The notes under the pieces: generated by a model
Told to the model about the DNA's origin: nothing
Databases searched by the model: none
What the model saw: the letters and a program-made list of their open reading frames with translations, nothing else
Program-made: the position numbers and the translations under genes
Shown here: positions 36,821 through 48,907 of the stretch, in pieces
Numbering within the stretch: the stretch's first letter is position 1
Layout of the letters: the number at the start of each line of letters is the position of its first letter
DNA from: Echinostoma caproni
Taxonomy: Eukaryota; Platyhelminthes; Trematoda; Plagiorchiida; Echinostomatidae
Length of the DNA stretch: 64,000 nt
Assembly: GCA_900618425.1 (NCBI GenBank)
Contig: UZAN01040111.1
Coordinates: forward strand, 20,641 to 84,640
Direction of reading: 5' to 3'

Positions 36821-38081
36821 GACTTTATCCAGTAAAATCACTTTATTACTCTGTACAAGATTTCAACCCATGTCCGTGTCGATAGTATTCTACTTTCAAC
36901 GGTGCCTGAAAATCACGTTTTGAGATGTACACTCCGGAATATTGGTACACCTTTCGGGTAAGAATAGCGTAAATATTTTCTATTGGATTCAAATCTGAGC
37001 TCAGCATAGACTACAACGTCGTTTTAATGCCGCAAAATAATAGCTAGCATTTCGTTAAACCCGAATAATGAACTACCAACTTATCGTGCTGAAATACGGC
37101 TTCATTGTGATCGTACGATGGCTTTGTCAACGCAAGGTATCTCAATAAAGTCCGAATATGTGCATTAGAATCTTGCATCACACGCAGCAAGGCGAGTGAG
37201 GTTAGGTCATTGTTTGATAAAGAGTGGCGGTCAATAATCCGCTTACTGAATTACCGCTGTTCATTTCACAGATCATCCCTATGGTAAATCCATGCCACGG
37301 GTAAGGTATACGCGTTTCTGTTCAAAATTACAGTTTCATTCTTTGTAGAGTTTTTCGAGTCGTGTACCTTCTCATTTTCTTGTATTTCCTGTTAGAGACC
37401 ACTTTTTGAGTGTTTTTGGTATCCTTCACACCGAACGGATCAACTCAAGCACCGTTTTTTCTCACGGAGTTCGATACCATACGTAGCAATCTGCTCTTAC
37501 CTATCTCCGTGAGCTTCTTCTGGTATTTAATTCGTTTATGACTGTTTTTTGGGTGTTTCTATGATTGAAAGTTAATACATCTTCCGGCTATCTTAGTCCT
37601 ACTGGCAATGATCTAACGAAAGGCATCACTCACGGATCTGTCGTTATGAACAAAGCTATTAAATCATGCCATGGGTAACAATGACTTGTATTAACCGACT
37701 TGGTTATTTCTTTTTTTTTTCAAGGTCATTGGGAGTGGCGTGGGTATATAGCCACCGTCAACAAGGTATCATATGAATGTGGTGTACATCAGTCTCTCGA
37801 CCAGTGACTCATCACGACCGCCCGATAGCACGCCAAAGTACAAACTCAGGGTATCTATCACGCCATTTTAAAACCAAGTTGGTTGTCTGACGTCCATAAG
37901 GAGTTCACAACGTCTGTCGCAATAAAAATTCTTTTTTTACAAAATAGAATGATCAAAACTGAACATTGGTTGATGAAATTTCGTACTTTGGCTTTTCAGT
38001 TGGGTGCCACCTAGAATGTAAAAAAATTGTAAAAAACGGTGATGATCGTGGATATGGAAGCGGAGATGAGGTGAAAATCCT

Positions 38082-38105
38082 GGGGTGGTGCAATACGTTC
38101 GTCAA
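38082..38105 (-). repeat. Tc1-like terminal inverted repeat, right
   Basis: Complement of the family consensus GATGCAATACTTTT with several substitutions. Confidence 0.65.
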
Positions 38106-39561
38106 GAGGTGTACTTCATTTGTAAAAGTCAATGGCTCATGGATGAAAAAAACCAGAATCTGATCCAAGTATATGATTTCCGGAAATTACACAATCGAGA
38201 ATCAAAAATTTTTTTAAGGGGACAGTTAGGTTCACACACTTTTTCCTTTGGTTAAACAGATTTTAGTTTTTGTTCTAAAAACATATTAACTTCTTATAGT
38301 AAGAACCGGTCCTGTAAGAAATCATAAAGTATATACTTCCGAGCTTTCTGTAAAAGAGAAATATATTGAATATTATGTTTTTCACAATTTCTCATTCAGT
38401 CATTTTATTTTTGCCTCGTTACTTTGGTATTGCCGCTTCACATTCATTTACATATAGCATCAACTGACGACGACGGGATATAGCTCTCTCTTCGATTCCA
38501 TATGAATAAAAATACCCTTGATCCACTTGAATGTCTTAGGCACCACCTGGATACAAAAGTAAGGCACTGACCTTCATGTTTAAACATCCAAATAAATTAG
38601 TTTTAGTTTTCTGGTTCAACGTTGACTCACATTTTACTTGAAGTGTTAACCGCAAAGTGGGTCTGCGATTTTTGAGTTTGCATACTTCGAGGGATAGTAT
38701 AGTGCGAATTCCTACCTAACCTAAACTCTAGTGCCAGTTACGTTCCCGAATCACAGGCTGTGAACTTTTCATAGATTATTCTCATTCAACTTTGTTGCAC
38801 TGTCTCCCTACTTTCTCGTGTATATTCCTCCCCCGACATTTTTTGTCATTTAGTCCTGACAAAAGATTGAACTTAGCAAATCAGAATGGCATAAGGATAA
38901 CAACAGAAAAACGATAAACTATACAGAATCATCCACTTCCTTATAAAATATTTCAGTAAAACAATATGTATTGGGCAAACAATAATGTGTGTTGCATTCA
39001 GCATCGATGCGCCAAAACGATCATTGTCGTGGTCCATCATTAAACATACGAACAAATCAATGTTAAAGAGTTATCAATCAAATATTTATCATTTTTTTGT
39101 CATTGGTTTAACTTCCAACCTTCACCTTGACGCAATTTTCACAAGGTACGGTTAGTATCACGTGTCTTGTTTTTGAAACACGAGTGCGCGTCCGGTTCTA
39201 AGGACCGACGGTCATATATGTGAGCATCGATGAGTGACAGGCGTTCAATTTATCGGTTATTTCGGGGGGCATCACAAATGTAACCGAAATGCTCAGGGCA
39301 TGCGTCACGTCATATGACCGATCGTTTGCGGAGGAAAAAATTCCCACCCGAACATTCAGTGGAATGCGGTTTATAACTGCATTGTCACGCAACTGAAAGA
39401 AACACTTAATTTATCTTCATGGCCATACTTCCTTGAACCTGATAAAATGAAATATGTTGATGAAACAAAATGCTTTGATCTGGAGAGCTGCGTGCTACAT
39501 AAACATACTCACTTGTTTTCATAACTGGCAGAACGAGAAGATTTAAATGAACACGCTTTTG
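38106..39561. other. Non-coding stretch
   Basis: Nothing recognised. Confidence 0.5.
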
Positions 39562-39600
39562 TTGCCTTAAGTGTGTTAGCGTTTAGAGCACTTAAGGCAA
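39562..39600. repeat. Perfect hairpin, 12-bp arms
   Basis: TTGCCTTAAGTG (39562-39573) and its exact complement CACTTAAGGCAA (39589-39600) are separated by 15 nt. It could be the ends of a very short inverted-repeat element or a structured RNA stem; no flanking target duplication is obvious. Confidence 0.9.
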
Positions 39601-42600
39601 TAGAGATGGAATGATCGTTTTTCTACCTAGGTTTCAAACTACTCTTAAAGAGATTCTGCAATTTTAATCTGTGCAATAATTGCGAAATTTTGAAATAACG
39701 TCTAATTATTGCTTCACGTATGCTTATGAGAGTTGATCATCAGACATAATGTAAAAGTCGAGACATGTTTAAATAGATTGAATAAATAGTTAAATATTTT
39801 GATTTCATTCTATGTTTGCGCGAAATTCACGCACACCTAAAGGGAGCCTGACGAGCAGTCATGTAACGTTTTGTGAGATATTTCAGCTCTCTCGGAATTG
39901 AGAAACGTGAACGTAATACAAAGCTAAATCTTTCTCTGGGATTTCTTTTCCACACCAATCTTTTATCTTCCGGTATTCTTGATGGCTACTGAAATGCAAC
40001 TTGTTTTCCTTCGTGGTACAGATTGAATATTTGCACAATCGGCTTTTGGATGAATATTGTTTCATCAGCTCCCGTTGACTAACCTGAGTGCAAATGCAGG
40101 GATGAGGTGAGACAGCACCAAGTAAATAATTCCGGGAAAAAAGATTCAGCTGATGCTAACTGCCGTGTTGCAGCTAGACAGTCTGTCGGTTGGCTTCTCT
40201 TAATTGGTTTGCTTTACGTGAAATTTAACTCAAACAAGTCCCTCTACTCCGACTAAACAAATGTCTAACTGAACGGTTCGCCAAGGTTACCCGGATCTCT
40301 GTTCAAATATAGATGCGACTTGCAAGGAAACTACCCTCTTTTCGGTTTACTTTTTTACTGAATATGCAATGATACAATTTTAGGAAGGGGTGAGCGGCCA
40401 ATCAAAAGGCTTCCATACTCATGAGGTTGTAAACGTGTAGTTGTTCATCCTGGCTAGGTTGAATGTTTATTTTACCGATTACCGCAGTCTTTTACTCTAG
40501 CACGTTAAGCGGTCGCCATTTTTGGAGGGGAAACGTGACCGAAAACAGATCTCACGAAATTCTCGGTGAGTTACATTTCAGGTGTATTTTAAAAGATTTC
40601 TGCAATCATCACAGCTGATGGTACAGAATTTTCTCTGGGAACCATCTCTTTGTTAGCAAATTTATTCAACTATCTCATACATTGAAGTTTTCTCGGTCAT
40701 CGATGGACCATATCAAGTGAATCACTTATTTAAGTCTCAGATAATGAAATTCTTAGTGGTGCACGAAATAGGCTATCTCTCCGATTGGCAACCTAGTTCA
40801 GGTTGTTGACCGAATGTGAGATCAACCCGTAACACCGATCAATGCTTAAACAATCTTCACAAGCTTACCTACTCAATAAAACCATAGGATTGCATTTAAA
40901 CGCAGACCCTCTCATTAAAAGTATATTGTGAAATGTCTACCATTGGAATTCGAGGGTTTCTGAAATACAAATTGCTTGAGAGGATTGGCCACCTAGATTG
41001 AAAAACGGAAACAGTCTTATGAGTTTCGTTCTACTCACTGTCGAGCTCAGACTCTGTTCGAGAAATTATCCCCCCTCATGCGATTTTGGCAAGTTCATTC
41101 GAATCGGAATCGAAGAGTTATCGTTTGCACGAATGCACGCATAACAATTCAAGATACAAGGTGAAGGAGCATTGCGTGTTCAAAAGGCGGGAGAAGTTCA
41201 CGTGAAAGGTGTGAGCGGATAGGACTGTTTATCGCGAGCGATGTGACAATTTGATATTCGAGTAAATCGGGGATTAGATAGGAGTGCTAGGAGCAAGTGG
41301 ATTAAGAAAGATTAAAATGACCGGAAATGAACTTGTGCACAAAACGATGTTCTTGAGATCTGTTTCCTCTTACACACGGACGTGTGCGGACACGAAATAA
41401 AGTTTATCCGAATGAACTGGTAGCGAATTAATATAGATTTGGGATATTTGCGGAAGAATTCTAGTAGGATACCGAACTACAGAATATTCTGGAACAATAT
41501 TCACAATCACCCAATATGTAGTCAAATGGTCAAGCAAACCTAGTATTGTTATCACGAGAAATCATTTAGTATTATTAAAAGATCATAAATATAGATGTAT
41601 ATTTGTGAATCACAAGGTAGCAGAGTTTGAGAAAAGACGGATAAATTTGGAGAAGGTTCATTATAAGCGAAACTGTTTGACGTCCAGTGATGAAGTGACT
41701 CACATAACGTCTAACCTAAAGTCCAGGCAAATAGAGAACACACACCCTACATTATAAACGATTTGGCTTAGAAACCAGACAACAAATAACATAATGGAAC
41801 TATAAATCGAGGCACGAGCCATTCGCAATGCACCATCATATCAAAGAATGAAAAAAGCCAAAGGAAAATATGAATTTAGAGGGTTAAACCGATCAAGAGC
41901 AGTCACTCATTCCGTGTATCCAGCTGTTTGTGTACAACACATATGCAGTTTATGTACGCTGTGAACACGGAGTACACATTATGTAATAGAGTAAACGACA
42001 GTTCAAGAGGAAGTGAAAAATTTGGCACAAATCGAGTTGATATAAGAACTGATGTGATATAATTGCTATTCAATTACAGGAGGGAAAGCGTAGACCAAAA
42101 GTACAACCATTAGAAAGAGCTGATGTTACCGGCATATATTTTAAATATATGCGTAGGTAGATCAAGTGTTTCCGCTGGTGTGCGGGGGTGCAAGGCTACA
42201 GACAGGAGTAATGCTCGAATTCTAATAGTCTTCGGAGAATAGGTTTATTTTGTATCAACTGGGATTTGTTACGATTTCCAGGATCAATAAATTGAAGTGA
42301 AATATAGGAGATAAATAAAGGCACAAGTACCGTTGTTGTTGGGATGATTGAGTTACAAATTATTGCCTAAGATGTATCAAGTGTCAAATTCAGGTGGTGT
42401 CAATAAGTGAATATCCTACCGTCTAGGAGAGATTGGCAAGTGGCTTAAACTGTGAATGCATTTATTACTATCCAGGAATCACACGAGGGAGAGGGGGCAA
42501 TAAAACATATGTAAGTTGATGTTCAATTAATTATCATGGGGACTTTGTCCGAAAACGTTGGATTTATGCAACCTGACAGGAAAACCACGTGCAGTCAAGC

Positions 42601-43029
42601 CTGAGGATGCCAGCAGAAACCGTATTACTTAACGGAATAATTTTGTAGAGATTTAACTTTTGCTTGATGTTGTACTACCATGAGATTCACTAACAGGAAA
42701 CGCACTGCTGAGTGGAATTTTCAGCCACAGTCCAGTTGCACTTTTACCCGGTGAAGCTGTGTCAAATTGTAATGAGTGACTACAACTCACAAGCCCGTCC
42801 ACACCCTCGTGAATCGTTCGTGAGTGGCTGTGGTGGAGAAAGCCGTCTGCTTGGTGTTGACCTTCCACTGCTAGTGAAAAACAAATCCCAGTTAACAATC
42901 GTTGCAATATTGACCTAACGGACGATGACAAAACGCAAGACAATCTGGAAATGTGTTAAACGCTTACGAATGATTCAAGAGTACACGGTGAACATACGTT
43001 GAGAGAACAAAATGGAGAGCTATCACTTT
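39601..43029. other. Non-coding stretch
   Basis: No gene recognised. A 21-bp AT-rich palindrome lies at 42132-42152 (GCATATATTT and its complement around one T). The GC-richer segment 42700-42910 is open on both strands but unrecognised. Confidence 0.5.
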
Positions 43030-43116
43030 GATATATAAATATATATCATATATGTCATATATATATATATATCATATATCATATCATATATATATCATAT
43101 ATATCATGCATATAAA
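43030..43116. repeat. (AT)n / ATATC compound microsatellite
   Basis: About 85 bp of AT dinucleotides interrupted by regularly placed C residues (ATATATCATATA-type units). It is likely length-variable and cruciform-prone. Confidence 0.9.
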
Positions 43117-46100
43117 TGTTAGCCGTCAAACGAGGATGAATTGAATACCGGACAGAGTGTAAAAATGTTCTCTGATTCACCATAAACATGTTGAGATTGG
43201 GAAAGATGACGACAATGAATAAAGCGGGAAGTAAACATATGCGGCGAAAACGCGTCAGACAGTATGTTTTACAAAAGGTGGTTAGGAGCCAAATGGTGAT
43301 TGACCATTGAATAAGTGAATGAGTAAATTAACACTACTGGTTTGAATTGTAAACTAATCGTTTCGGGTACTCTGATCCGTATAAGGAGACAAATGTCAGA
43401 GCGGGAGTGAAGGATAAGTGGGCAGTCTGATATGCTAAAAACTAATATCTTAGTTTATCTATGTTCACAGTATTTTTTACTGATATTTATGTTTAATCAA
43501 AAAGTAACCGAATCACCATTTTCAAACCGACAACATCAGTTCTCCCATAAAACCACTGGGATGTAAACAAATGAGTATCAAAATGTTTTGGGACTTGTAT
43601 ATGTATCCTTGATTTTACCGCGCAGAACTCCGTAATTTACTGGAAATTAACCTCACAAAATACGGCAAATGTCTTCAGGCAAATAATGCCACTGCAATGT
43701 TTTTTGATTTCAGAGAATAAAATTCTTTCCTGGAGGAAATAAAGCAACTGTGTTGAAAACCCGAAGGTACAAAAATAGAGAAATCTTTAATTAACAACAG
43801 GGAACTTGAATTGTTTTGTTTTTTCTAACATATTATAAATGCAGTTCTTATTTGGTAATCAAAAACCCTCAATAATAAAAAAGAACTGAGTTTGCCACAT
43901 ACCTGCGGAGATTTGCCAGGACAGCGTAAAACCTGTTTGGATTTGATAGTGCAAAATTAGTTTTTTCTCGAAATAAGCTGTGATGGAAGAGAGAAGAAAT
44001 TCTGATTAGTTTCAACAAATGCAGCTTTCGTGTGCTGTAACGTCGAATCTTTGTGGCTTTGAATGCGAATACCTGTGTTGCACAGTGCGATTTTCTGAAA
44101 AGGTTTGTCCAATCTTGTTACAAAACATACGTAGCTAACGTCGTTGGTTCGAAACAGAAATAGGCCAAAAACAACCGCGGTAGTGCCCTATGTAGCTGGT
44201 CTGATCATTATAATTTTTTAAGAGCTGTTGAACACAAAATTCTAGTAGCATTTTCTGGGGTATAAAGTAATAGATCGTAAAATGATAGCGTGTGTCTGTG
44301 TGACTAATTTATTATTGAAACGTGTGCACAAACTATCCTTGCGTAGTTTCGTAAGCAGCAGGTAAACAGTATGCAGTTACTGATCCAATTCGTTAGAAAC
44401 CCTGAATTTCTTCAGACTTGTCCCCCCTTGATTCGAGCCTCCTTCACCAGATTGAATATGATATGATATTTGGATATAATGATAGTACAATCGTACTGGC
44501 ATAAAGCACCATCAATAGTTTGCCTGTTGTTTGCATGATACACCATGAGGGCGAAAAAGCTTCCTACCTCTCGTTCGGTGTCCCTTTGGTAAGCTGGAGA
44601 ATATTGCGTGCAAACAATTATTATATAGTTATTTTGATATAGTTGAAATTTATCGGAACGTTTTTGTAATATGATTTTATTTCAAGCGTTTCGTTCATTA
44701 GACCAAACGTCAGTGATTCCATTTAAGACATGGAACAAAGACGAATACTCACACAGACGGGATTGAAGTCAGATCTGAGGCACAAGGTATGTAAGCGATC
44801 GCACTCTGTTTAAAATTGATAAGCATAATTATTCTCATAGTTAGTTTTAACCATAAATGAGCTTAACTGCTATATTTGGCTTTACTGGATGAGTTATTGG
44901 GGACAGGTGCGCTTGAAGTGCTCGGTGATTTGAACACACGACGAGATAATTGTCGATAAAAATGGTAAAAAATGGTCCGACTTCTTTCCACAACAGCGCA
45001 CTGTTTGAAGTACAAGAAGCCCGATTCGGTAACTTTTGTTGACAGTGGAAAACGAGGCGAATACATAAAAGGTCTTCAATTCGGTCCCAACAACCCCTCG
45101 TCCCGTACTAACGAAGTCCCTTTTCAATTTTAAGTCCATAGCGATCAGGGCTGTGGAACGTGAACTGTGTAAGCAGCTTTCATTTCTAATATTTCTATGG
45201 CAGTAGCCATTGGACCTTATCTTTCCTCACCGGGAAATTCACAGTACGTCTTACTTGAGGCGAGGCATTTCAATCAGCATCGTTTTTTTTATTTTCTTGG
45301 ATGTAATTGCTCTGTGTGAAAATCCAAGTTAAGCTGTAAGTATCGAGAAGTGGTAAATTGTGATGAAATGGACTTGAACAAACCGGTAATAAAGATGGTT
45401 TTAGCTGACTGTATTGTGTCTTTGGCATGAGTACTTTTCAGTTCCAGTGGATAATGGTGAAGGGACATATTCTATAGCCTAGCACACAAATAGTTTATCT
45501 ACAGGATCGTCCAGCTGCTTAGTTGGATGTTATTGACCGATTTTGTGCTCACCGTGGTTTAGACATAATCAACATTATAATTCATTCCCAAAACATGCGT
45601 ATCACGCAATAACTGAAATTCCGCTTTTTCTTCCTGGCTTTGCGTTTTGTCCAAAGTGCCAATGTTGTTAAAGACAAACCATTGGAGACTACCATGGTCA
45701 AGTAATCATGGTGGTATACATCATCATCGGATTCTTAATTAGTGTTGTCATCAAGCACGCTACCGGTAGATAAAATGCATCCCTGTTCTGTACTACTGTC
45801 ATAGTTAGATCCAGCTTCTGGTTAAACGGATCGTGGTATAGCGACTAACAGTAGGCATAAAACTTGGTTTATTGGTAGTCAACAGCAAACAGATAGAGCT
45901 TTGAACTCACACTGAAAGGTAGATGTGTCAACATTTTCGGGATTGTCCGCTATTGCTCCGGGTCTTTAGTTAGCTTTTCCGAAAAAACGGGTTTTGTCCA
46001 AAAACAAGATTTATTGCACGGAAGATTGGCGAACCAAAATATACGTACACCAAGTACTTATTGGAGCTAAAAAAGTCATGAAGTTCCAAGACTGCATGCA

Positions 46101-47561
46101 GCAATTATTCAATTAATTCGTGAAATCGTCCAAATCTGCACAGGTTCAGGGTGGAGGCCTAATTCAGAACACAGAGTAGAGAAAGAATGAATATGACGCG
46201 AAACCAAATAGNGGGGGGGGGGAGGGAGGGATCGACTGAATCAATTTTCCCTATCCTCGTCCAATGACGATCGTCATTTGGAAAAGTAACGTTTGCCGCT
46301 GTCCAGCAATGACAGTGTGATCTTGTCAGAGGTGAAATTGTTGAGGTGCTTTGTGCCTGACAGTCTGATCCAGTGCAGTAAGCCGATCACGCGATTCAAG
46401 AATGTCAAATACTCCAACCACCTATCGAGGTTGGTTGGATTAGATTATGTTTGGCTGCACCAAAACTAGACAAAGCGCGGGGGATTACTAGAACAAGCAA
46501 ATGCCATTTACTTGATAAGCATCTAGAAAAATTTCCTGTCAGCCAAAATGAACGAGTTTATTTCATTATCCGGTTTAAATGGCAACCTTGCATTTGTTCC
46601 ACTCTTTCTCGCTCTCTCAGTGATCCGTCATTTGCATCCCTGGTTAAACAGAAACACTGGGTTAAACAATTTATCGATATTGCAACGAAATATCTCAAGT
46701 GTCTTGGTTTATGAAGTTCACTTGGACTTCATTTGAAGTTTTCTTGTTCTATATTTGCATTAGATTAGAATAAGTTCACTTGCCAATTAATGGGCCACGT
46801 CATTACAACTCGCTGCGTTGGTTCAGTTTGTTTCTTTCGATTTCCGGAATATTGGACAGAAATTGTGTGAACAAAGCCCAGTTAACTGCGAACGTCATTT
46901 TTACATGTGGGGAAAAATATCAGTGAAGTTATCTTGGCTTTCTTGTGGATGTGCTTCATGAACTTACACTGAGGTACACAATACGATCTAAACTAGTGAC
47001 GAGGAAGAAGAAAAACTTTTCAAATTTACTGCTAATGGTGGGGATTAGTACAAAATGCGAGAGTTGAATGAGGCAGATGTAAAGTATCCGCCAGAATGAG
47101 ATCACGCAAACGATCACGAGCTATAAGATGTTGATGGGTGGCGAATTCGACACCGGTCACATGGAAAACATTTTTATTTTTGAAAATGCCCAGAAGACAG
47201 GCTCGAAAGATAACCGAATAGATCGGAGTTCACAGTCACAAAACACGTTAGAAATTATATTCGGTGAAACTTGTGAATACGATAGATAGGAAATGTAAAG
47301 GTCAGATTTTTAACTTAAGGAGACGTATGCTGTATACGACAGTAATTTTTGAGATTAGAGAAGTGAATCATCAATGGTAGATTAGTTGATGTGTCCATTC
47401 AATTTACTGAGTGAATAAAAGAGCAGCGGATGGTAATGTGGGTGGTAAATTTAGCAGTGCATTTATCGAAAGTAGTGCGCGATTTTCACTGCGACCCTAA
47501 TCATAAAATCCAAACCCAGATGAATTATANATATATATATATTGCAAATGATGTACCGGCA
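43117..47561. other. Long non-coding stretch
   Basis: No supported gene. The frames at 44863-45139 (minus) and 46451-46736 (plus) are unrecognised. A poly-G tract follows an N at 46212, and an (AT)n tract with an N at 47530 precedes the repeat at 47562. Confidence 0.5.
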
Positions 47562-47768
47562 ACCATCGTCAAAATCGCGAAATTGAACATTTGAATGACA
47601 TGTGGCTAATACAACCAAAGACAAGTGGATATTATATCAGATATGTTGCGTCTGATGTGGGGCTATATCATGTGTACTTCCGTGAATGAGGCTGGAAGAA
47701 CGAATCATTGAGAGAAACAAATGTGTGAAAATCAAGATGTTGCACGAGTTCGATCAATACCTATATGT
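47562..47768 (+). repeat. Unclassified dispersed repeat, copy B
   Basis: Second copy of the repeat at 35160-35367, same orientation, diverged by many substitutions and a few small indels. It is flanked by an (AT)n tract upstream and a GA-rich tract (47768-47790) downstream. Confidence 0.85.
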
Positions 47769-48739
47769 AACGAGAGAGGGAGAGAGAGGATGCAGCAACC
47801 TTTCAGAACGCTTATGTTTGTCCATCTGACAACTGACATCATCTTGTTCATTTTGCAATTCTGTAAAGTTATTCGGATAGATAATGAGTGACAGAAGAGA
47901 AAAACTAAAAAAATAACTCTGATAAAATTTGTCACAAAATTTTTGTATAGTTGTTGGAGGAGTATTTTGAAGAATTAAACTGAAAGACAAATTACCACAA
48001 TTGTGTGATTCCATTGATTCTGTTTATTTGTCACATTACTTGTTACCTCTTTACGCATCGGGATACAGAGTATCTTAGCAAACTGTTCTGGTGCTTGTGG
48101 CCTTGACTCGTTTAGTTAGCCGATCCCTTTCGAAAGATTCTGTTGCACTAAATGACTGACCTTAAACCATCCATCACGTGTTAGCTTGTATGAGATATCG
48201 ATCACTCAGATTCGGGGCGCTCGAGGTACGGGATCGTCGAATGTTTTGAGGAGTCACCTGGGTTCATGTTCTTGACCTCGTTCACACAGAAGTCCTTTCC
48301 ATGTGTTTCGCTCCACGGGGAGAGTCCAAAATACTGGGTAATCCAAGTGTTAGTCTTCATTAAAACCAGGGTTGGGTATTGAACAAACCTTTCAGCTATG
48401 CTACTTTAAACTATTCGACTACGACCGGCGATAATTGACGATCCGATGTTTTGGGCGCCGTATCTCTCTCTCTCTCGAAAAGCACATTTGCGAAAACGCA
48501 GTTCTTCAGGTATTTCGTCTACCCTGTTCAAAGATTTATGAGATACTGAAGGAAACAGACAGGTTAGGTTAATTGAACGTTGGACAAGCTGTAACACTTC
48601 GCAAACTACCACAAGTATCCGTATGTGTTCTGCATCGACCGTGATAAGAAGTATGGAACAAGATAAGTCTCTCACACTTTTGAATTCTAAAGACGACTAT
48701 GAGAGTTCGACCTGATTATAAGCCTCATAATTCTCTCAG
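47769..48739. other. Non-coding stretch
   Basis: A short (TC)n tract lies near 48463-48476. The 89-codon minus-strand frame at 48406-48675 has a faint resemblance to LINE C-termini (VQRSINL, PEEL) but is not convincing. Confidence 0.45.
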
Positions 48740-48907
48740 TGTGGGTGTGGTTATTATGTATCTTCAGGTACTGTTCACTGTGTTAAGTGCAAACTAGAAT
48801 TTCTGTATACCTATGCTACAGATCCGTGCAAGGCGAGAATAATGTGGAAAACTTTACGAAATCACCATATACAACTAACAGACGATGCGCTCAAATGGCA
48901 TTTCTAG
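48740..48907 (+). CDS. Possible terminal exon, Cys-rich, unknown gene
   Basis: After an acceptor-like AATTCTCTCAG, an uninterrupted frame reads CGCGYYVSSGTVHCVKC and ends HHIQLTDDALKWHF before TAG. The C-x-C...C-x2-C spacing would suit a small metal-binding or disulphide module, but the Cys codons come partly from a TGTGGGTGTGG tract, so chance is a real alternative. The frame at 48787-49053 in another register overlaps it. Confidence 0.15.
   Translation, partial: CGCGYYVSSGTVHCVKCKLEFLYTYATDPCKARIMWKTLRNHHIQLTDDALKWHF

Larger units (their letters stand above)
36795..38105 (-). mobile_element. Tc1-like DNA transposon, DD34E, near full length (fossil 2)
   Basis: A 1.3 kb element with inverted ends. 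The left end has GATAAAAGTACTGCATCGCC at 36795, and the right end has GGTGGTGCAATACGTTCGTC at 38084, reading as its imperfect reverse complement. On the minus strand the transposase reads FQHDK (catalytic Asp at 37085-37083) and, 34 codons later, LNPIEN (Glu at 36980-36978), then YAILTRKVYQYSG. Exactly 34 intervening codons define the DD34E Tc1 class, in uninterrupted register although two TAG stops lie between. The first catalytic Asp region is too decayed to place. Compared with fossil 3, about 160 bp are inserted just inside the right terminal repeat. Confidence 0.85.

Noticed and set aside
44890..44990. Plus-strand reading VLGDLNTRRDN, resembling the GDFN box of LINE endonucleases
   Set aside because: The frame stops immediately after and no other endonuclease block is seen.
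48406..48675. Minus-strand frame with VQRSINL and PEEL, faintly like LINE C-termini
   Set aside because: The spacing is wrong and too few residues match.
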